The notes: generated by a model not told the origin, from the letters alone. Shown: positions 9,674-18,630, counted from the first letter of the stretch. The stretch is 64,000 nucleotides of DNA from Ferrovibrio sp046297895 (GCF_046297895.1 NZ_JBKBHC010000009.1:62001-126000), one strand, 5' to 3'. A program made the numbers and translations.

Positions 9674-11044
9674 TTACTTCGCGGCCAGGAATTCCGGCAC
9701 GCGCAGGAGGATCAGCTCGTTGTCATCGTTCTTGCCGATGGTGCGGCCGGTCGAGAAAGGCAGGTTGTTGTCGTTCCCGACCACAATATGCTGGGCATCA
9801 ACCACGTCGACATCCTCGATGGTGACGAAGGGGAAGCTGAACTTGCCGCTGGCATGGCCCTGCTTTGCCTTCTTGTCGGGATCGGCAATGTCCATCAGGT
9901 CGATATAGCCGACCTTCTTGACAAAGCCGCCCTCGTCGACCTGGCTCAGATCGATCTTGTAAATGCGCTTGAATTTGGCAGGCACATTGAAGCAATCCGT
10001 CCGCGCCGGGCCGTTGCAGGCCTGGGCCTCGACGCCCTCGCCGTTATCGCGCTCGATGATCAGGCCGGTATTGGCATCGATCATGTTGAAGTCGCCGATA
10101 TTGTTGCCGTTGACCTCAAGGCGGTATTTCCACGACCGGCCGGTCCATTCGGCCTTCTGCACGTCGAATTCAAGTACGCGCAGATATTCCCTGCCACCGG
10201 CCGTTTCCCAGGCCTTGGCCTCGGCATCCCAGAGTGGGCCTTCCATCAGCGGGTAGAGGAACTTGCCGTCCTTGGCTGCGGCCATACCCTCGTAGCCGCG
10301 GCTGCGGCGGGCCTCGAAAACGACCGCGCCTGGCACGGCGGGCATGCGGACAGTGTGGTGGTCTGGCGAGCGCACAACCTTACCGCCCAGTTTGGTGTCA
10401 TGCACGGCCTTGACCCGCCCCTGCAGGTCGGTGGCGATGAGATAGGGTCCGAATTCGTCCCCGAACCACAGCGTATCGCCGATTTGCTGGATTGACTCGA
10501 TGTCGAAATCGGCGCCGGTGAGATAGCGCCTGTCGCTGCCTTCCAGTGCGATGGGAAACGGCACCTTGCGGTCAGGATCGCTGAGGAACACCGTCTGGCT
10601 GCGCTCGATCTTGCCGCCGGTCCAGTCCACCTTCAGGCGATGGAACTTCAGCAGCGCGTCGGAAGAATCAGCCTTGGAGCCGAAGCCATTGTCGGTCAGC
10701 ACCAGAAACTCGCCGTTGCCCAGCGACTTGATGCCCGAGAAGCCCTGCACCGGCTGCCCCTCGAAAGGCAGGCTGATGCCGGTCTTGCGTGGAGCCGCCT
10801 TGTCGGAGATGAATGAGGTACCCTCAACGCTGCCGACCTTGTCGTTGCGGCCGGCGCCGGTGAACTTGCCCGAGATTTTCACCGCCGACGGCGCATCGCC
10901 AGGCGCGGGAACGAAGCTTGCTGCCGGCAGCAGGGCATGCCCGGCCAGCGTGGCCGGAAACTGTCTGGCATCCTGGGCCTGCGTGGCAGGCACCCATACC
11001 AGGCCAAGCATCAGGATAGCGGTGGATGTGACTGTGGATTTCAT
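9674..11044 (-). CDS. Secreted esterase-like / phytase-like protein
   Basis: 456 residues with an N-terminal signal peptide (MKSTVTSTAILMLGLVWV... cleaved near ATQA-QD) and one large 'esterase-like activity of phytase' beta-propeller domain. Diagnostic segments are GFSGIKSLGNGEFLVLTDNGFG, GADFDIESIQQIGDTLWFG and EFGPYL, RDNGEGVEAQA and DIADPDKK near the C terminus. The domain is found in periplasmic or secreted phosphatase/esterase proteins; the substrate is not known here. The start at 11042-11044 has an AAGGGGGAA Shine-Dalgarno sequence; a longer frame upstream of it lacks a signal peptide. Confidence 0.85.
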   Translation of the reverse strand: MKSTVTSTAILMLGLVWVPATQAQDARQFPATLAGHALLPAASFVPAPGDAPSAVKISGKFTGAGRNDKVGSVEGTSFISDKAAPRKTGISLPFEGQPVQGFSGIKSLGNGEFLVLTDNGFGSKADSSDALLKFHRLKVDWTGGKIERSQTVFLSDPDRKVPFPIALEGSDRRYLTGADFDIESIQQIGDTLWFGDEFGPYLIATDLQGRVKAVHDTKLGGKVVRSPDHHTVRMPAVPGAVVFEARRSRGYEGMAAAKDGKFLYPLMEGPLWDAEAKAWETAGGREYLRVLEFDVQKAEWTGRSWKYRLEVNGNNIGDFNMIDANTGLIIERDNGEGVEAQACNGPARTDCFNVPAKFKRIYKIDLSQVDEGGFVKKVGYIDLMDIADPDKKAKQGHASGKFSFPFVTIEDVDVVDAQHIVVGNDNNLPFSTGRTIGKNDDNELILLRVPEFLAAK

Positions 11045-11164
11045 ACCCGATTCCCCCTTCGCGGTTGCGGGACAGAGTCGGTAACCGGCTGTTGTGACAG
11101 GCCCATGCCAGCGCGATGACATGCCGGTGACGACAGGCCGCAACGCCTGCGCTAGACTGTCCGA

Positions 11165-11353
11165 ATGGACAAGCCCCGCACTTCCGCATCTTCCGTCTGC
11201 AGCCTGGACGAGGCGCCGGACTGCTATCGCGGCTATCTCACGCCGGCCGAGATCGTGGCCGAGCTTGACCGATTGCTGCCGCGCATCCGTGACGACGGGC
11301 TTCATGCGGCGCTGAAGGCGATCCGCGACGGGCTGAAGGATACGAAGGCCTAA
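11165..11353 (+). CDS. Small hypothetical protein (62 aa)
   Basis: Short open frame encoding a soluble, mostly helical 62-residue protein with the core EAPDCYRGYLTPAEIVAELD and a basic C-terminal helix. I do not recognise it with certainty; the (D)EAP.CY..YL...EI....L pattern recalls small uncharacterised alphaproteobacterial proteins. It is convergent with the mscS-type gene, with only 12 bases between their stop codons, and its stop lies in one copy of a 16-bp tandem duplication. Confidence 0.5.
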   Translation: MDKPRTSASSVCSLDEAPDCYRGYLTPAEIVAELDRLLPRIRDDGLHAALKAIRDGLKDTKA

Positions 11354-11378
11354 GCCTTCTGGGGCCTAAGCCTTCTGG
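11347..11378. repeat. 16-bp perfect tandem duplication across two convergent stop codons
   Basis: GGCCTAAGCCTTCTGG occurs twice head to tail (11347-11362 and 11363-11378). Copy 1 carries the TAA of the plus-strand small gene, copy 2 carries the TAG of the minus-strand channel gene. Confidence 0.9.
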
Positions 11379-13657
11379 CTGTCGGTTTCGCGCGCCAGAC
11401 GCAAGGGCGGCGCCCTGCCCTGCTTGTCGGCGCCGAAATAGATCGTCTGGTGCGGGAAGGGGATTTCGATTCCCAGTTCGTCGAACCGCTGCTTGATGCG
11501 CTTGGTGAATTCGCGGCGCACGCTCCATTGTTGCGCCGGCAGCGTCTTGATGCGGAAGCGCAGCACCACGGCGGAATCGGCAAGCCGGTCCACGCCCCAC
11601 ATTTCCAGATCGTCGAGGATGCGGGCATTCCACTCCGGCTCGGCGCGGAACTCCGCCGCCAGGGCCTTGATCGCCTCGATCGCCTCGTCGACATTCTCAC
11701 GATAGGAAATCCCCAGATCGAACAAGGCCTGGGCGTAGCCGCGCGTCATGTTCTTGATCTTGGTCACCTCGCTGAACGGGATCACATGCACGACCCCCTC
11801 GGTATCGCGCAGGCGGATGGTGCGGATCGAGATATCCTCCACCACGCCGCCATTGCCACCCAGATCGACGATATCGCCGACAGCGATGGTATCTTCAGTC
11901 AGGATGAAGATGCCGGTGATCACATCCTTCACCAGTGTCTGCGCGCCGAAGCCGATGGCGAGGCCGACCACGCCGGCGCCGGCCAGCAGCGGCGCGATGT
12001 TGATCCCGAGCTCGGACAGCACGATCAGCGCCGCGATCAGGCCCAGTACGATGGAAACCGTGCGGCGCAGCAGCGGCAGCAGGGTACGCGCCCGCGCCGA
12101 GCGCGCCGCCGGCTGGCCGGCCGCGCCACCGGTCAGGTAGTATTCGATGCCGGCCGCGACCGCTTCCCACAGCGCGATGGTGACCAGCACCACCAGCAGG
12201 ATGGTGATGACCCGTGCAATGATGCCGCGTCCGCTTTCGCTGGCAATCCAGGCCAGGGAGTCGATGCCCCAAGCCTGCAGGATCATGATTGTCGCAACCG
12301 CATAGAGCAGGACACGGACAACACCAAGCAGCAGCGGCAGGTAGCGGTTGGCCCGATCCTCCAATCCCGGAAACCGCTGTCGCGTTTCCTGGCTGATCGC
12401 GAACAGGCGCGCGAAGCCCTTTTCGATCGCGAATTGCAGCAGCCGCCCCCCGGTCAGCACGGCGACAGTCAAGAGCGTGCCCCGCAGGATCAGGCGAAAG
12501 CCGCCATCGACCTCGAAAGCCCAGACGCCGTAGGTTGCCACGATATAAAGCAGCGCCAGCACGTGCCAGACATCGCCGATCCGCTGGCGCAGGATCCGCC
12601 AGGGCCGCCCGCCCGGCGTTGCCGGTGCGGTATCGGGCGAAGGCCGGCGTCCGCGAATCCATGTTGCCACGGGCTGCCGCAATTGCAGGACCAGCACTGC
12701 CAGCAGGGCCGCAAAGGCAAATGCCGCCAGTTTGGCGAGGGTATCGATGGCGTCAGGCGGAATCCGCACCCGCGCGGCCAACAGCACCGTCGCATATCCA
12801 ATGGCCCCCAGGATCGCCAGCCGGCGCAGCCAGAGCTGGGCATAGGCAGCGCTTTCCTCATCCAGCCGCAGCGGCGCGGTTCCATGCGCCAGCAGCACGT
12901 CGCCGAGTATGCCCAGCGCATAAACCGCCACGAAAGCCAGCACCACGATCTGCGCCATGTCGCGCGCGAGGCTGTTGGGCGCCAGCAGGGCGAGGATGCC
13001 ATAAGCCGCACCGGCGAATACCGCGATCGGAATCAGCGAGATCAATGCCCGCAGCAGAATGAAAAGGATTTGCAGCCACAATGCGGGGGGCGGGGCCTGC
13101 GCCGGGCCGTTGCCCGCGAGTTGCAGCGCCGCCAGCGGCCGCCGGATCAGCAGATGCGCCAGAGCCTGCAGCAGCAGCGCAGCAGCCAGGGTCGCGCCCA
13201 GCTTCAGCAGGACATCGCTCCACAACGCGCGCCGGCGCGGATCCTCCACCTGCAGCCGCGCCCAGTCTGCCAGGGCGGGCAGATCGGAGAACAGCGCGCC
13301 GAAAGCGGCAAAAGCGGAACCGGCGCGCCGCATCTGCGCCATTACGCCATCCACGATGGCCGCGCCGGGATCGTCGCCATCCGCAGACGTGCCGGCTGCA
13401 TCCTGCACAGCCCCTTCCCGTGCCGCCGCAAGCGCGCGCAGGGCGGCAATCAGTTCCTTGCGTCTGGTTTCATCCTCAAGCTGGCGGGCCAGCACTTCGA
13501 AATCGGCCGCGTGCATTTGCCGCTCGGTCTGCCCCGCCGGCGGATCGACCAAGGGGATTCCTGCCTGCGCAAGGACCGGCCCGGACAAACCGGCGGTCAG
13601 CAAAAAGAGAAGCGTGAGGATCGTGCGGGCGCGGAGCCGCGATTGCAAAGCCGTCAT
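11366..13657 (-). CDS. Large mechanosensitive channel, MscS family (YbiO-like)
   Basis: 763-residue inner-membrane channel that opens on membrane tension during hypo-osmotic shock. It has a signal-like first segment (MTALQSRLRARTILTLLFLL), a periplasmic N-terminal region to about residue 150, and about ten hydrophobic segments. The conserved MscS core follows: pore helix LLAGAGVVGLAIGFGAQ, then TLVKDVITGIFILTEDTI, the beta domain VGDIVDLGGNGGVVEDI with IRLRDTEG, and a cytosolic C-terminal domain. Length and architecture fit the YbiO / moderate-conductance subgroup. The ATG at 13655-13657 is preferred because it begins the signal segment; an upstream extension of 28 codons is possible. Confidence 0.9.
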   Translation of the reverse strand: MTALQSRLRARTILTLLFLLTAGLSGPVLAQAGIPLVDPPAGQTERQMHAADFEVLARQLEDETRRKELIAALRALAAAREGAVQDAAGTSADGDDPGAAIVDGVMAQMRRAGSAFAAFGALFSDLPALADWARLQVEDPRRRALWSDVLLKLGATLAAALLLQALAHLLIRRPLAALQLAGNGPAQAPPPALWLQILFILLRALISLIPIAVFAGAAYGILALLAPNSLARDMAQIVVLAFVAVYALGILGDVLLAHGTAPLRLDEESAAYAQLWLRRLAILGAIGYATVLLAARVRIPPDAIDTLAKLAAFAFAALLAVLVLQLRQPVATWIRGRRPSPDTAPATPGGRPWRILRQRIGDVWHVLALLYIVATYGVWAFEVDGGFRLILRGTLLTVAVLTGGRLLQFAIEKGFARLFAISQETRQRFPGLEDRANRYLPLLLGVVRVLLYAVATIMILQAWGIDSLAWIASESGRGIIARVITILLVVLVTIALWEAVAAGIEYYLTGGAAGQPAARSARARTLLPLLRRTVSIVLGLIAALIVLSELGINIAPLLAGAGVVGLAIGFGAQTLVKDVITGIFILTEDTIAVGDIVDLGGNGGVVEDISIRTIRLRDTEGVVHVIPFSEVTKIKNMTRGYAQALFDLGISYRENVDEAIEAIKALAAEFRAEPEWNARILDDLEMWGVDRLADSAVVLRFRIKTLPAQQWSVRREFTKRIKQRFDELGIEIPFPHQTIYFGADKQGRAPPLRLARETDSQKA

Positions 13658-13760
13658 CCGCCGGATTGTCGCCGGAAATGTGGCATCAGCATGTCGATAA
13701 CGGCGGCAAATCGCGATAAACGCGCCGCATTTCCGGAACATGACTGGAATATGGGGGAAA

Positions 13761-13836
13761 TGGTGCCCAGGGACGGAATTGAACCGCCGACACGGGGATT
13801 TTCAGTCCCCTGCTCTACCAACTGAGCTACCTGGGC
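13761..13836 (-). tRNA. tRNA-Phe (anticodon GAA)
   Basis: A 76-nt cloverleaf reads GCCCAGG (acceptor), AGCTCAGTTGGTAGAGC (D arm), GGGGA-CTGAAAA-TCCCC (anticodon arm with GAA), GTGTC, then GGCGGTTCAATTCCGTC (T arm), CCTGGGC and A, with CCA encoded. It lies just upstream of the mscS-type gene on the same strand. Confidence 0.98.
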
Positions 13837-13888
13837 CCATCGCGACCGTTGCGGCCCGTCTGGTGTAACAGGGTGGCAACGGCGCGCG

Positions 13889-13917
13889 GTTATAGACAAA
13901 ATCCCCCGGCCTGTCCA
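13889..13917 (-). promoter_or_regulatory. Predicted promoter of tRNA-Phe
   Basis: On the minus strand TGGACA (13912-13917), a 17-base spacer and TATAAC (13889-13894) give a near-consensus sigma70 promoter about 50 bases upstream of the tRNA 5' end. Confidence 0.65.
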
Positions 13918-13927
13918 TATCAAGGCG

Positions 13928-13941
13928 GGACAAATTTGTCC
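13928..13941. promoter_or_regulatory. 14-bp perfect palindrome between tRNA-Phe and the ABC transporter
   Basis: GGACAAATTTGTCC is a perfect palindrome placed 22 bases before the ABC ATPase start and just upstream of the tRNA promoter. An outer inverted repeat AAGGCG (13922-13927) / CGCCTT (13953-13958) flanks it. It is a candidate operator; no regulator gene is adjacent. Confidence 0.4.
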
Positions 13942-13963
13942 TGTCCGGAAAACGCCTTAAGCC

Positions 13964-14746
13964 ATGCATCCGCCCCCTGTCTCACCGCCTGCCATCCTCG
14001 TGGCCGGCCTGACCAAAACATATGGCCATGTCGAGGCCGTAGCCGGGATCGGATTCTCCGTGCCGCAGGGCAGCGTGACCGCGCTGCTGGGCGGCAACGG
14101 CGCCGGCAAGACCACCACGCTGGCCATGTTGCTGGGCCTGCTCAAGCCCAGCGCCGGCAGCATTACCGTGCTGGGCACCGACATGCTGCGCAACCGGCAT
14201 GCCGTGTTGCCGCGGCTGAATTTCTCCTCGCCCTATGTCGACCTGCCGCATCGTCTGACCGTAAGACAGAACCTGCGCGTCTTCGCCCAGCTCTATGATG
14301 TGCCGGAGCCCAAGCACAGGATCGCGCAACTGGCCGAGGAACTGGATTTCGCCGCCCTGCTTGACCGTCCGGCCGGAGCGCTCTCGGCGGGGCAGAAGAC
14401 CCGCGTGGCTCTGGCCAAGGCGCTGATCAACCGCCCCGAGCTGCTGCTGCTCGATGAACCGACCGCCTCGCTGGACCCCGATACCGCCGACTGGGTGCGC
14501 GGCCTGCTGGAACGCTATCGCGCCGAGCGCGGCGCCACCATCCTGCTGGCCTCGCACAACATGGCCGAGGTGGAACGGCTTTGCGATCAGGTGCTGATGA
14601 TGAAGCAGGGCCGGATCGTCGATCGCGGCACGCCGGCCGAACTGGTGGAACGCTATGGCCGCGACAATCTGGAGGAAGTGTTCCTCGACATCGCCCGCGG
14701 CCGCGGCAAGGCCTGCGAACCGGTACAGGCGGAGACGGCGGCATGA
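13964..14746 (+). CDS. ABC-2 exporter ATP-binding protein
   Basis: 260-residue ABC ATPase with Walker A GGNGAGKTTT, Q-loop region (NFSSPYVDLP, lacking a clear Gln), signature LSAGQKTR, Walker B LLLLDEPTASLD and H-loop ASHNMAEV. It is of the CcmA/NodI type that pairs with ABC-2 permeases. The stop overlaps the permease start (ATGA), so the pair is co-translated. The transported substrate is unknown. Confidence 0.92.
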   Translation: MHPPPVSPPAILVAGLTKTYGHVEAVAGIGFSVPQGSVTALLGGNGAGKTTTLAMLLGLLKPSAGSITVLGTDMLRNRHAVLPRLNFSSPYVDLPHRLTVRQNLRVFAQLYDVPEPKHRIAQLAEELDFAALLDRPAGALSAGQKTRVALAKALINRPELLLLDEPTASLDPDTADWVRGLLERYRAERGATILLASHNMAEVERLCDQVLMMKQGRIVDRGTPAELVERYGRDNLEEVFLDIARGRGKACEPVQAETAA

Positions 14747-15555
14747 GCGGCGAGATTTTCGGCTTCAGTCCCAACCGCATCGGCGCCATGCTGAGGCGCC
14801 ATGCCTATCTGCTGAGCGGCTCGTGGATGCGGATCATCGACATCATCTACTGGCCTGCCGTGCAGATGATCATGTGGGGCTTCCTGACCCAGTTCCTGGC
14901 CGGCAAGACCTCCTACGTGGCACAGGCCATCGGCATCCTGCTTGCCGGCCTGATGCTCTGGGATTCGCTGTTCCGCGTGCAACTCAGCGTCGCCATATCC
15001 TTTCTGGAGGAAATGTGGTCACGCAATCTGGGCAACCTGTTCGTAAGCCCGCTGCGGCCCAGCGAATTTGCCGCCTCGGTGCTGCTGATGGGCGTGATCC
15101 GCACGCTGCTGGGCATGATCCCGGTCAGCCTGATGGCCTGGCTGTTCTTCGACTTTTCGATCTACTCGATGGGTTTCGCGCTGGCCGGCTTTTTCGCCAA
15201 CCTCACGCTGTTTGGCTGGGCCATCGGCATCGCCGTCTGCGGCCTGGTGATGCGCTATGGGCTGGGCGCGGAGAACATCGCCTGGGCAGCCGCTTTCCTG
15301 TTCCTGCCGGTGGCCGCGGTTTATTATCCGGTGACGGTGCTGCCCGGCTGGCTGCAGGCAGTGGCCTGGTCACTGCCGCCGGCCTATGTGTTCGAGGGCA
15401 TGCGCGCCGTGCTAATCGACGGCACCTTCCGCACCGATCTCATGCTTGGCGCACTGGCGCTCAACCTGGTTTATCTCGGTCTCGGCTTTGCCGCTTTCCT
15501 GGGCTGGTTCGAGGCCTCGCGCCGGCGCGGGCAACTGCTGGGACAGGGTGAATAG
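14743..15555 (+). CDS. ABC-2 type permease
   Basis: 270-residue membrane protein with six predicted transmembrane helices (for example YWPAVQMIMWGFLTQFL and IGILLAGLMLWDSLF) and the ABC-2 family pattern around VYYPVTVLPGWLQAVAWSLP-PAYVFEGMR. It forms the membrane half of the exporter encoded with the upstream ATPase; start and stop overlap by four bases. The permease resembles NodJ-like exporters in layout, but no substrate can be assigned. Confidence 0.9.
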   Translation: MSGEIFGFSPNRIGAMLRRHAYLLSGSWMRIIDIIYWPAVQMIMWGFLTQFLAGKTSYVAQAIGILLAGLMLWDSLFRVQLSVAISFLEEMWSRNLGNLFVSPLRPSEFAASVLLMGVIRTLLGMIPVSLMAWLFFDFSIYSMGFALAGFFANLTLFGWAIGIAVCGLVMRYGLGAENIAWAAAFLFLPVAAVYYPVTVLPGWLQAVAWSLPPAYVFEGMRAVLIDGTFRTDLMLGALALNLVYLGLGFAAFLGWFEASRRRGQLLGQGE

Positions 15556-15680
15556 ACGGCACCGGATCAGCTTTCAATTTCCGGTATATGCCCTTGCTGG
15601 AGCATGCCGTTGAGGCTGTCATTTCGGTTGATCTGAATCACAGCCTAAACAATTTGTAATGACTAGGAAAAAGCAGTTCT

Positions 15681-15696
15681 GCGGTATGTGTACCGC
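15681..15696 (+). other. Hairpin in the motAB leader
   Basis: GCGGTA / TACCGC form a 6-bp stem with a TGTG loop 20 bases before the motA start. The 161-base gap 15556-15716 otherwise shows no gene and no clear promoter. Confidence 0.35.
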
Positions 15697-15716
15697 GCCC
15701 TTCGTCATTTCTCGTC

Positions 15717-16514
15717 ATGCCCAGCCCCAGAAATCCTTCCCGTCAGACCATCAACTCGACCATCATTGGCCTCGTCATCACGGCAGCCTTGGTCGGGTTC
15801 ATCCTGTTTGGCAGCAAAAGCAGCGCCAGTGCCTACTGGGACCCGGGGAGCCTCGCCATTGTGCTGGGCGGTACGGTAGCCGCGGCCTTCTTGTCCTTTC
15901 GTTCGGCGCAACTAGCCAGTATCGGGCGCTCCCTGCTCGCCATATTCCGCGAGGAGCCGCCGCTTGGCCGCGAAGTCGATATATTGGAACAGGTCGCGCT
16001 GGCGTTGCAGCGGCATCAGTTGCCCCAGGCTGAAAAAATCGCCAACAGCCTCAACAATCCCTTCCTGCGCCTGGGCCTGCAGCTGGTCATCGACCGGGTT
16101 TCCATCGAAGACGTGCATCACCTGCTGAGCTGGCGCATCCAGAAAATGGTCGAACGCGAAACCGCAGAAGCCAAGCTGTTCCGCACCATGGCCGAGTTTG
16201 CTCCCGCCTTTGGCATGCTTGGCACCCTGGTGGGATTGGTGGCGATGCTGGGAGAGCTTGGCGGTGGCAACCTGAATGCCATCGGCGAAGGCATGGCTTT
16301 GGCGCTGATCACCACGGTATACGGGGTGATACTCGCCAACCTGGTCTTCCGCCCGATCGCCATCAAGCTGGAGCAGCGCACCGCCCAACGCGTGGCGAAG
16401 CTGAACATGCTGCTTGAGGGCGTCTCGCTGCTTGCGCTGGGCCGCGGCCCAACCATGGTGCGTGAAGCCATGAACAGTTTCATGCGCGACTACCGGGACG
16501 AGATTCATGGCTGA
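15717..16514 (+). CDS. motA: Flagellar motor stator protein MotA
   Basis: Inner-membrane stator subunit that, with MotB, converts ion flow into flagellar torque. At 265 residues it has four transmembrane helices: TIIGLVITAALVGFILFG, SLAIVLGGTVAAAFLSF, MAEFAPAFGMLGTLVGLVAM (with the conserved prolines) and MALALITTVYGVILANLVF. A cytoplasmic loop between helices 2 and 3 (about 65-155) contacts the rotor. It overlaps motB by eight bases. No other flagellar structural genes are near except a flagellin-like gene at the far end of the window. A MotA/TolQ/ExbB paralogue is an alternative, but the MotB partner makes the stator role likely. Confidence 0.88.
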   Translation: MPSPRNPSRQTINSTIIGLVITAALVGFILFGSKSSASAYWDPGSLAIVLGGTVAAAFLSFRSAQLASIGRSLLAIFREEPPLGREVDILEQVALALQRHQLPQAEKIANSLNNPFLRLGLQLVIDRVSIEDVHHLLSWRIQKMVERETAEAKLFRTMAEFAPAFGMLGTLVGLVAMLGELGGGNLNAIGEGMALALITTVYGVILANLVFRPIAIKLEQRTAQRVAKLNMLLEGVSLLALGRGPTMVREAMNSFMRDYRDEIHG

Positions 16515-17373
16515 TCCCGCGCGCGATCCGGCCACGCCGGCCCGCCGACCGAACTGGCGCAGCATCCCCCATGCGCCGCCCGGCGATGCCGATGGCGGCC
16601 ATTGGCTTGTCACCTACAGCGATACCGTGACCCTGCTGCTGACCATCTTCGTCGTACTGGTTTCCATGATGACCTTTGTGAAGGCCACTTCCGAGCCGTC
16701 GCAACCGGTCCTGCTGCGTCCGGTTTTCGTGCCGGTTCTGACCGCGGATGGAGAATTGCCGACCGATACGGACCCGGACCGCGGTTCCCCAGTTTCACGT
16801 CCAACGCTTGCGCCGCCACCGCCGCCCGATTCCGCCGTTGAATCCCGGCTGGTGCCGGGTATTGGCTCGGGTCACGGTGTATTGGAAGAGCCGGCTCTGC
16901 CAGAAACGCCGCAGACCTGGGCCAGCCGCACATCGCGTGAACTGGCTGCGCTGCTGGCGCGGGAGGGGCTGGGGCGCAATGCGGTGGTCGAACGCGTCGA
17001 CCGTCATGTGGTGGTGCGGCTGGGCGACAATATCCTGTTCACCCTCGGCCAGGCGGATCTGCGGCCCGAGGGCGCGGCATTGATGACCCGTCTGGCGCCC
17101 AGTCTGGCCCGGCTGAACAGTTTCATCCGCGTCGAAGGCCATACCGATGACCTGCCGATCGCCAACCTCCGTTTTCCCAGCAACTGGGAATTGTCGGCCG
17201 GGCGCGCCGCCACCGTGGTGCGCCACCTGATCGCCAGCGGCATGCCGGCCGGACAGCTTGAAGCCGTCGGCTTTGCCGACACCCGGCCGGTGGTGCGCGG
17301 CCGCAGCGAAGCCGCGCGGGCCCGCAACCGCCGCGTCAGCCTCGTGATCCTGCCGCCCGACGGACTGCCCTGA
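16507..17373 (+). CDS. motB: Flagellar motor stator protein MotB (OmpA-family)
   Basis: 288 residues: a cytoplasmic N terminus, one transmembrane helix WLVTYSDTVTLLLTIFVVLV whose Asp39 is the presumed ion-binding residue, a Pro/Asp-rich linker (about 75-135), and a C-terminal OmpA-like peptidoglycan-binding domain (about 165-285) with VEGHTDDLPIAN, SNWELSAGRA and RARNRRVSLVI. It pairs with MotA; the ATG lies inside the last codons of motA, indicating translational coupling. The linker is longer than in E. coli MotB. Confidence 0.88.
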   Translation: MADPARDPATPARRPNWRSIPHAPPGDADGGHWLVTYSDTVTLLLTIFVVLVSMMTFVKATSEPSQPVLLRPVFVPVLTADGELPTDTDPDRGSPVSRPTLAPPPPPDSAVESRLVPGIGSGHGVLEEPALPETPQTWASRTSRELAALLAREGLGRNAVVERVDRHVVVRLGDNILFTLGQADLRPEGAALMTRLAPSLARLNSFIRVEGHTDDLPIANLRFPSNWELSAGRAATVVRHLIASGMPAGQLEAVGFADTRPVVRGRSEAARARNRRVSLVILPPDGLP

Positions 17374-17382
17374 CGGCCGTCC

Positions 17383-17787
17383 CTACTGGCCGAATACCAA
17401 ACCGCCCAGCAGCCTCGCCGGCAGCAGCGTAAACAGGCCCGGGATGATCAGCGCGCCTATAAACAGGCTGATCATCGCCTTGCGATGGGTCGCCACTTTG
17501 CCGCGGCGGATAGCGATGACGGCCGCGGGCACCAGGATCAGCACCAACAGGCTCAGGGCGTGTATCGGGCTGAAACTGCCCGATACACCGGTGATCCAGA
17601 AGGAACTCACGGCCGCCGTCAGCATCAGCAGAACCCAGAGCCATCCCAGCCGTTTATGCCAGGCCGTGCCCTTGCGGCGGACCAGCATGGCCATGCCCAG
17701 CGCCAGCGCCGCCAAGGTGGCGGCGAGGTGGACGTGAATGGCAGGCGGGGCTGCCAGCAAAGGGGCGAAATTCATGGCCCCGAGCAT
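17383..17787 (-). CDS. DUF2306 membrane protein
   Basis: 134-residue protein with four predicted transmembrane helices (IHVHLAATLAALALGMAML, LGWLWVLLMLTAAVSSFWI, ALSLLVLILVPAAVIAI, AMISLFIGALIIPGLFTLLP) and conserved HVHLA, WHKRLGW and THRKAM histidine motifs of the DUF2306 family. Function is unknown; the paired histidines could bind haem or metal. It is convergent with motB. The first ATG has a GGGGGG ribosome site; a second in-frame ATG lies four codons later. Confidence 0.8.
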   Translation of the reverse strand: MLGAMNFAPLLAAPPAIHVHLAATLAALALGMAMLVRRKGTAWHKRLGWLWVLLMLTAAVSSFWITGVSGSFSPIHALSLLVLILVPAAVIAIRRGKVATHRKAMISLFIGALIIPGLFTLLPARLLGGLVFGQ

Positions 17788-17892
17788 GGCCGCCCCCCTG
17801 CAAATCAGCCAGCGGCTTGCTATATAGGTGTGACTCCGATCACCGGATTTCCGGGACTTTTCAACCTTCTCTGAGGGATTCAGGACTTAACC

Positions 17893-18600
17893 GTGAGCGC
17901 CACGATCGCCCTGGTCGACGACGACCGCAATATCCTCACATCGGTTTCCATCGCCCTGGAGGCGGAAGGCTACAAGGTCCGCACCTATAATGACGGTGCC
18001 GAGGCCCTGCGCCACCTGACCCAGCAGATGCCCGATCTGGTCATCCTGGATATCAAGATGCCGCGACTGGACGGCATGGAAACCCTGAGCCGGCTGCGTC
18101 GCGTCAGTCAGGTGCCGGTGATCTTCCTTACCTCCAAGGATGAGGAGATCGACGAGGTGCTCGGCCTCAAGATGGGCGCCGACGATTACATCACCAAACC
18201 GTTCAGCCAGCGCCTGCTGATCGAGCGCATCAAGGCGGTGCTGCGCCGTGCCGAGGGCAGCAAGCCCGGTGCCGAGCAGACATCCGCCGACAAGATGATC
18301 GTGCGCGGGCCGCTGTCGCTCGACCCCGCCCGTCACCGCTGCACCTGGAAGGGCGAGGATGTCACGCTGACCGTCACCGAGTTCCTGTTGCTGGAGGCCC
18401 TGGCCCAGCGGCCCGGCCACGTGAAGAACCGGGACCAGTTGATGGATGCCGCTTACGACGACAATGTCTACGTGGATGACCGCACCATCGACAGCCACAT
18501 CAAACGGCTGCGCAAGAAGTTCAAGTCGGTGGACGATAGCTTCGATGCCATCGAGACCCTGTATGGCGTGGGATACCGCTTCAAGGAACAGGCGGCCTGA
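17893..18600 (+). CDS. chvI: Two-component response regulator ChvI
   Basis: 235-residue OmpR-family regulator. The receiver domain has the acidic pocket DDD (9-11), the phosphoacceptor Asp53 in VILDIKMP, Thr80 and Lys102 in TKPF. A winged-helix DNA-binding domain (about 135-232) ends YGVGYRFKE. It controls envelope, exopolysaccharide and acid-stress genes with ChvG in alphaproteobacteria. The start is GTG with AGGA seven bases upstream. It is followed by chvG and then hprK-rapZ-PTS genes. Confidence 0.93.
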   Translation: MSATIALVDDDRNILTSVSIALEAEGYKVRTYNDGAEALRHLTQQMPDLVILDIKMPRLDGMETLSRLRRVSQVPVIFLTSKDEEIDEVLGLKMGADDYITKPFSQRLLIERIKAVLRRAEGSKPGAEQTSADKMIVRGPLSLDPARHRCTWKGEDVTLTVTEFLLLEALAQRPGHVKNRDQLMDAAYDDNVYVDDRTIDSHIKRLRKKFKSVDDSFDAIETLYGVGYRFKEQAA

Positions 18601-18630
18601 TGCGCGATTGCCGGCGGCGGGAGCGGGACC

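Noticed and set aside
11450..13825. Plus-strand 791-codon frame opposite the MscS-type gene
   Set aside because: Low-complexity Arg/Gln/His composition and no recognisable domain; the MscS core is clear on the minus strand.
13741..13840. tRNA-Phe as an integration site of a mobile element
   Set aside because: No integrase gene and no repeat of the tRNA 3' end nearby; flanking genes are housekeeping or transport.
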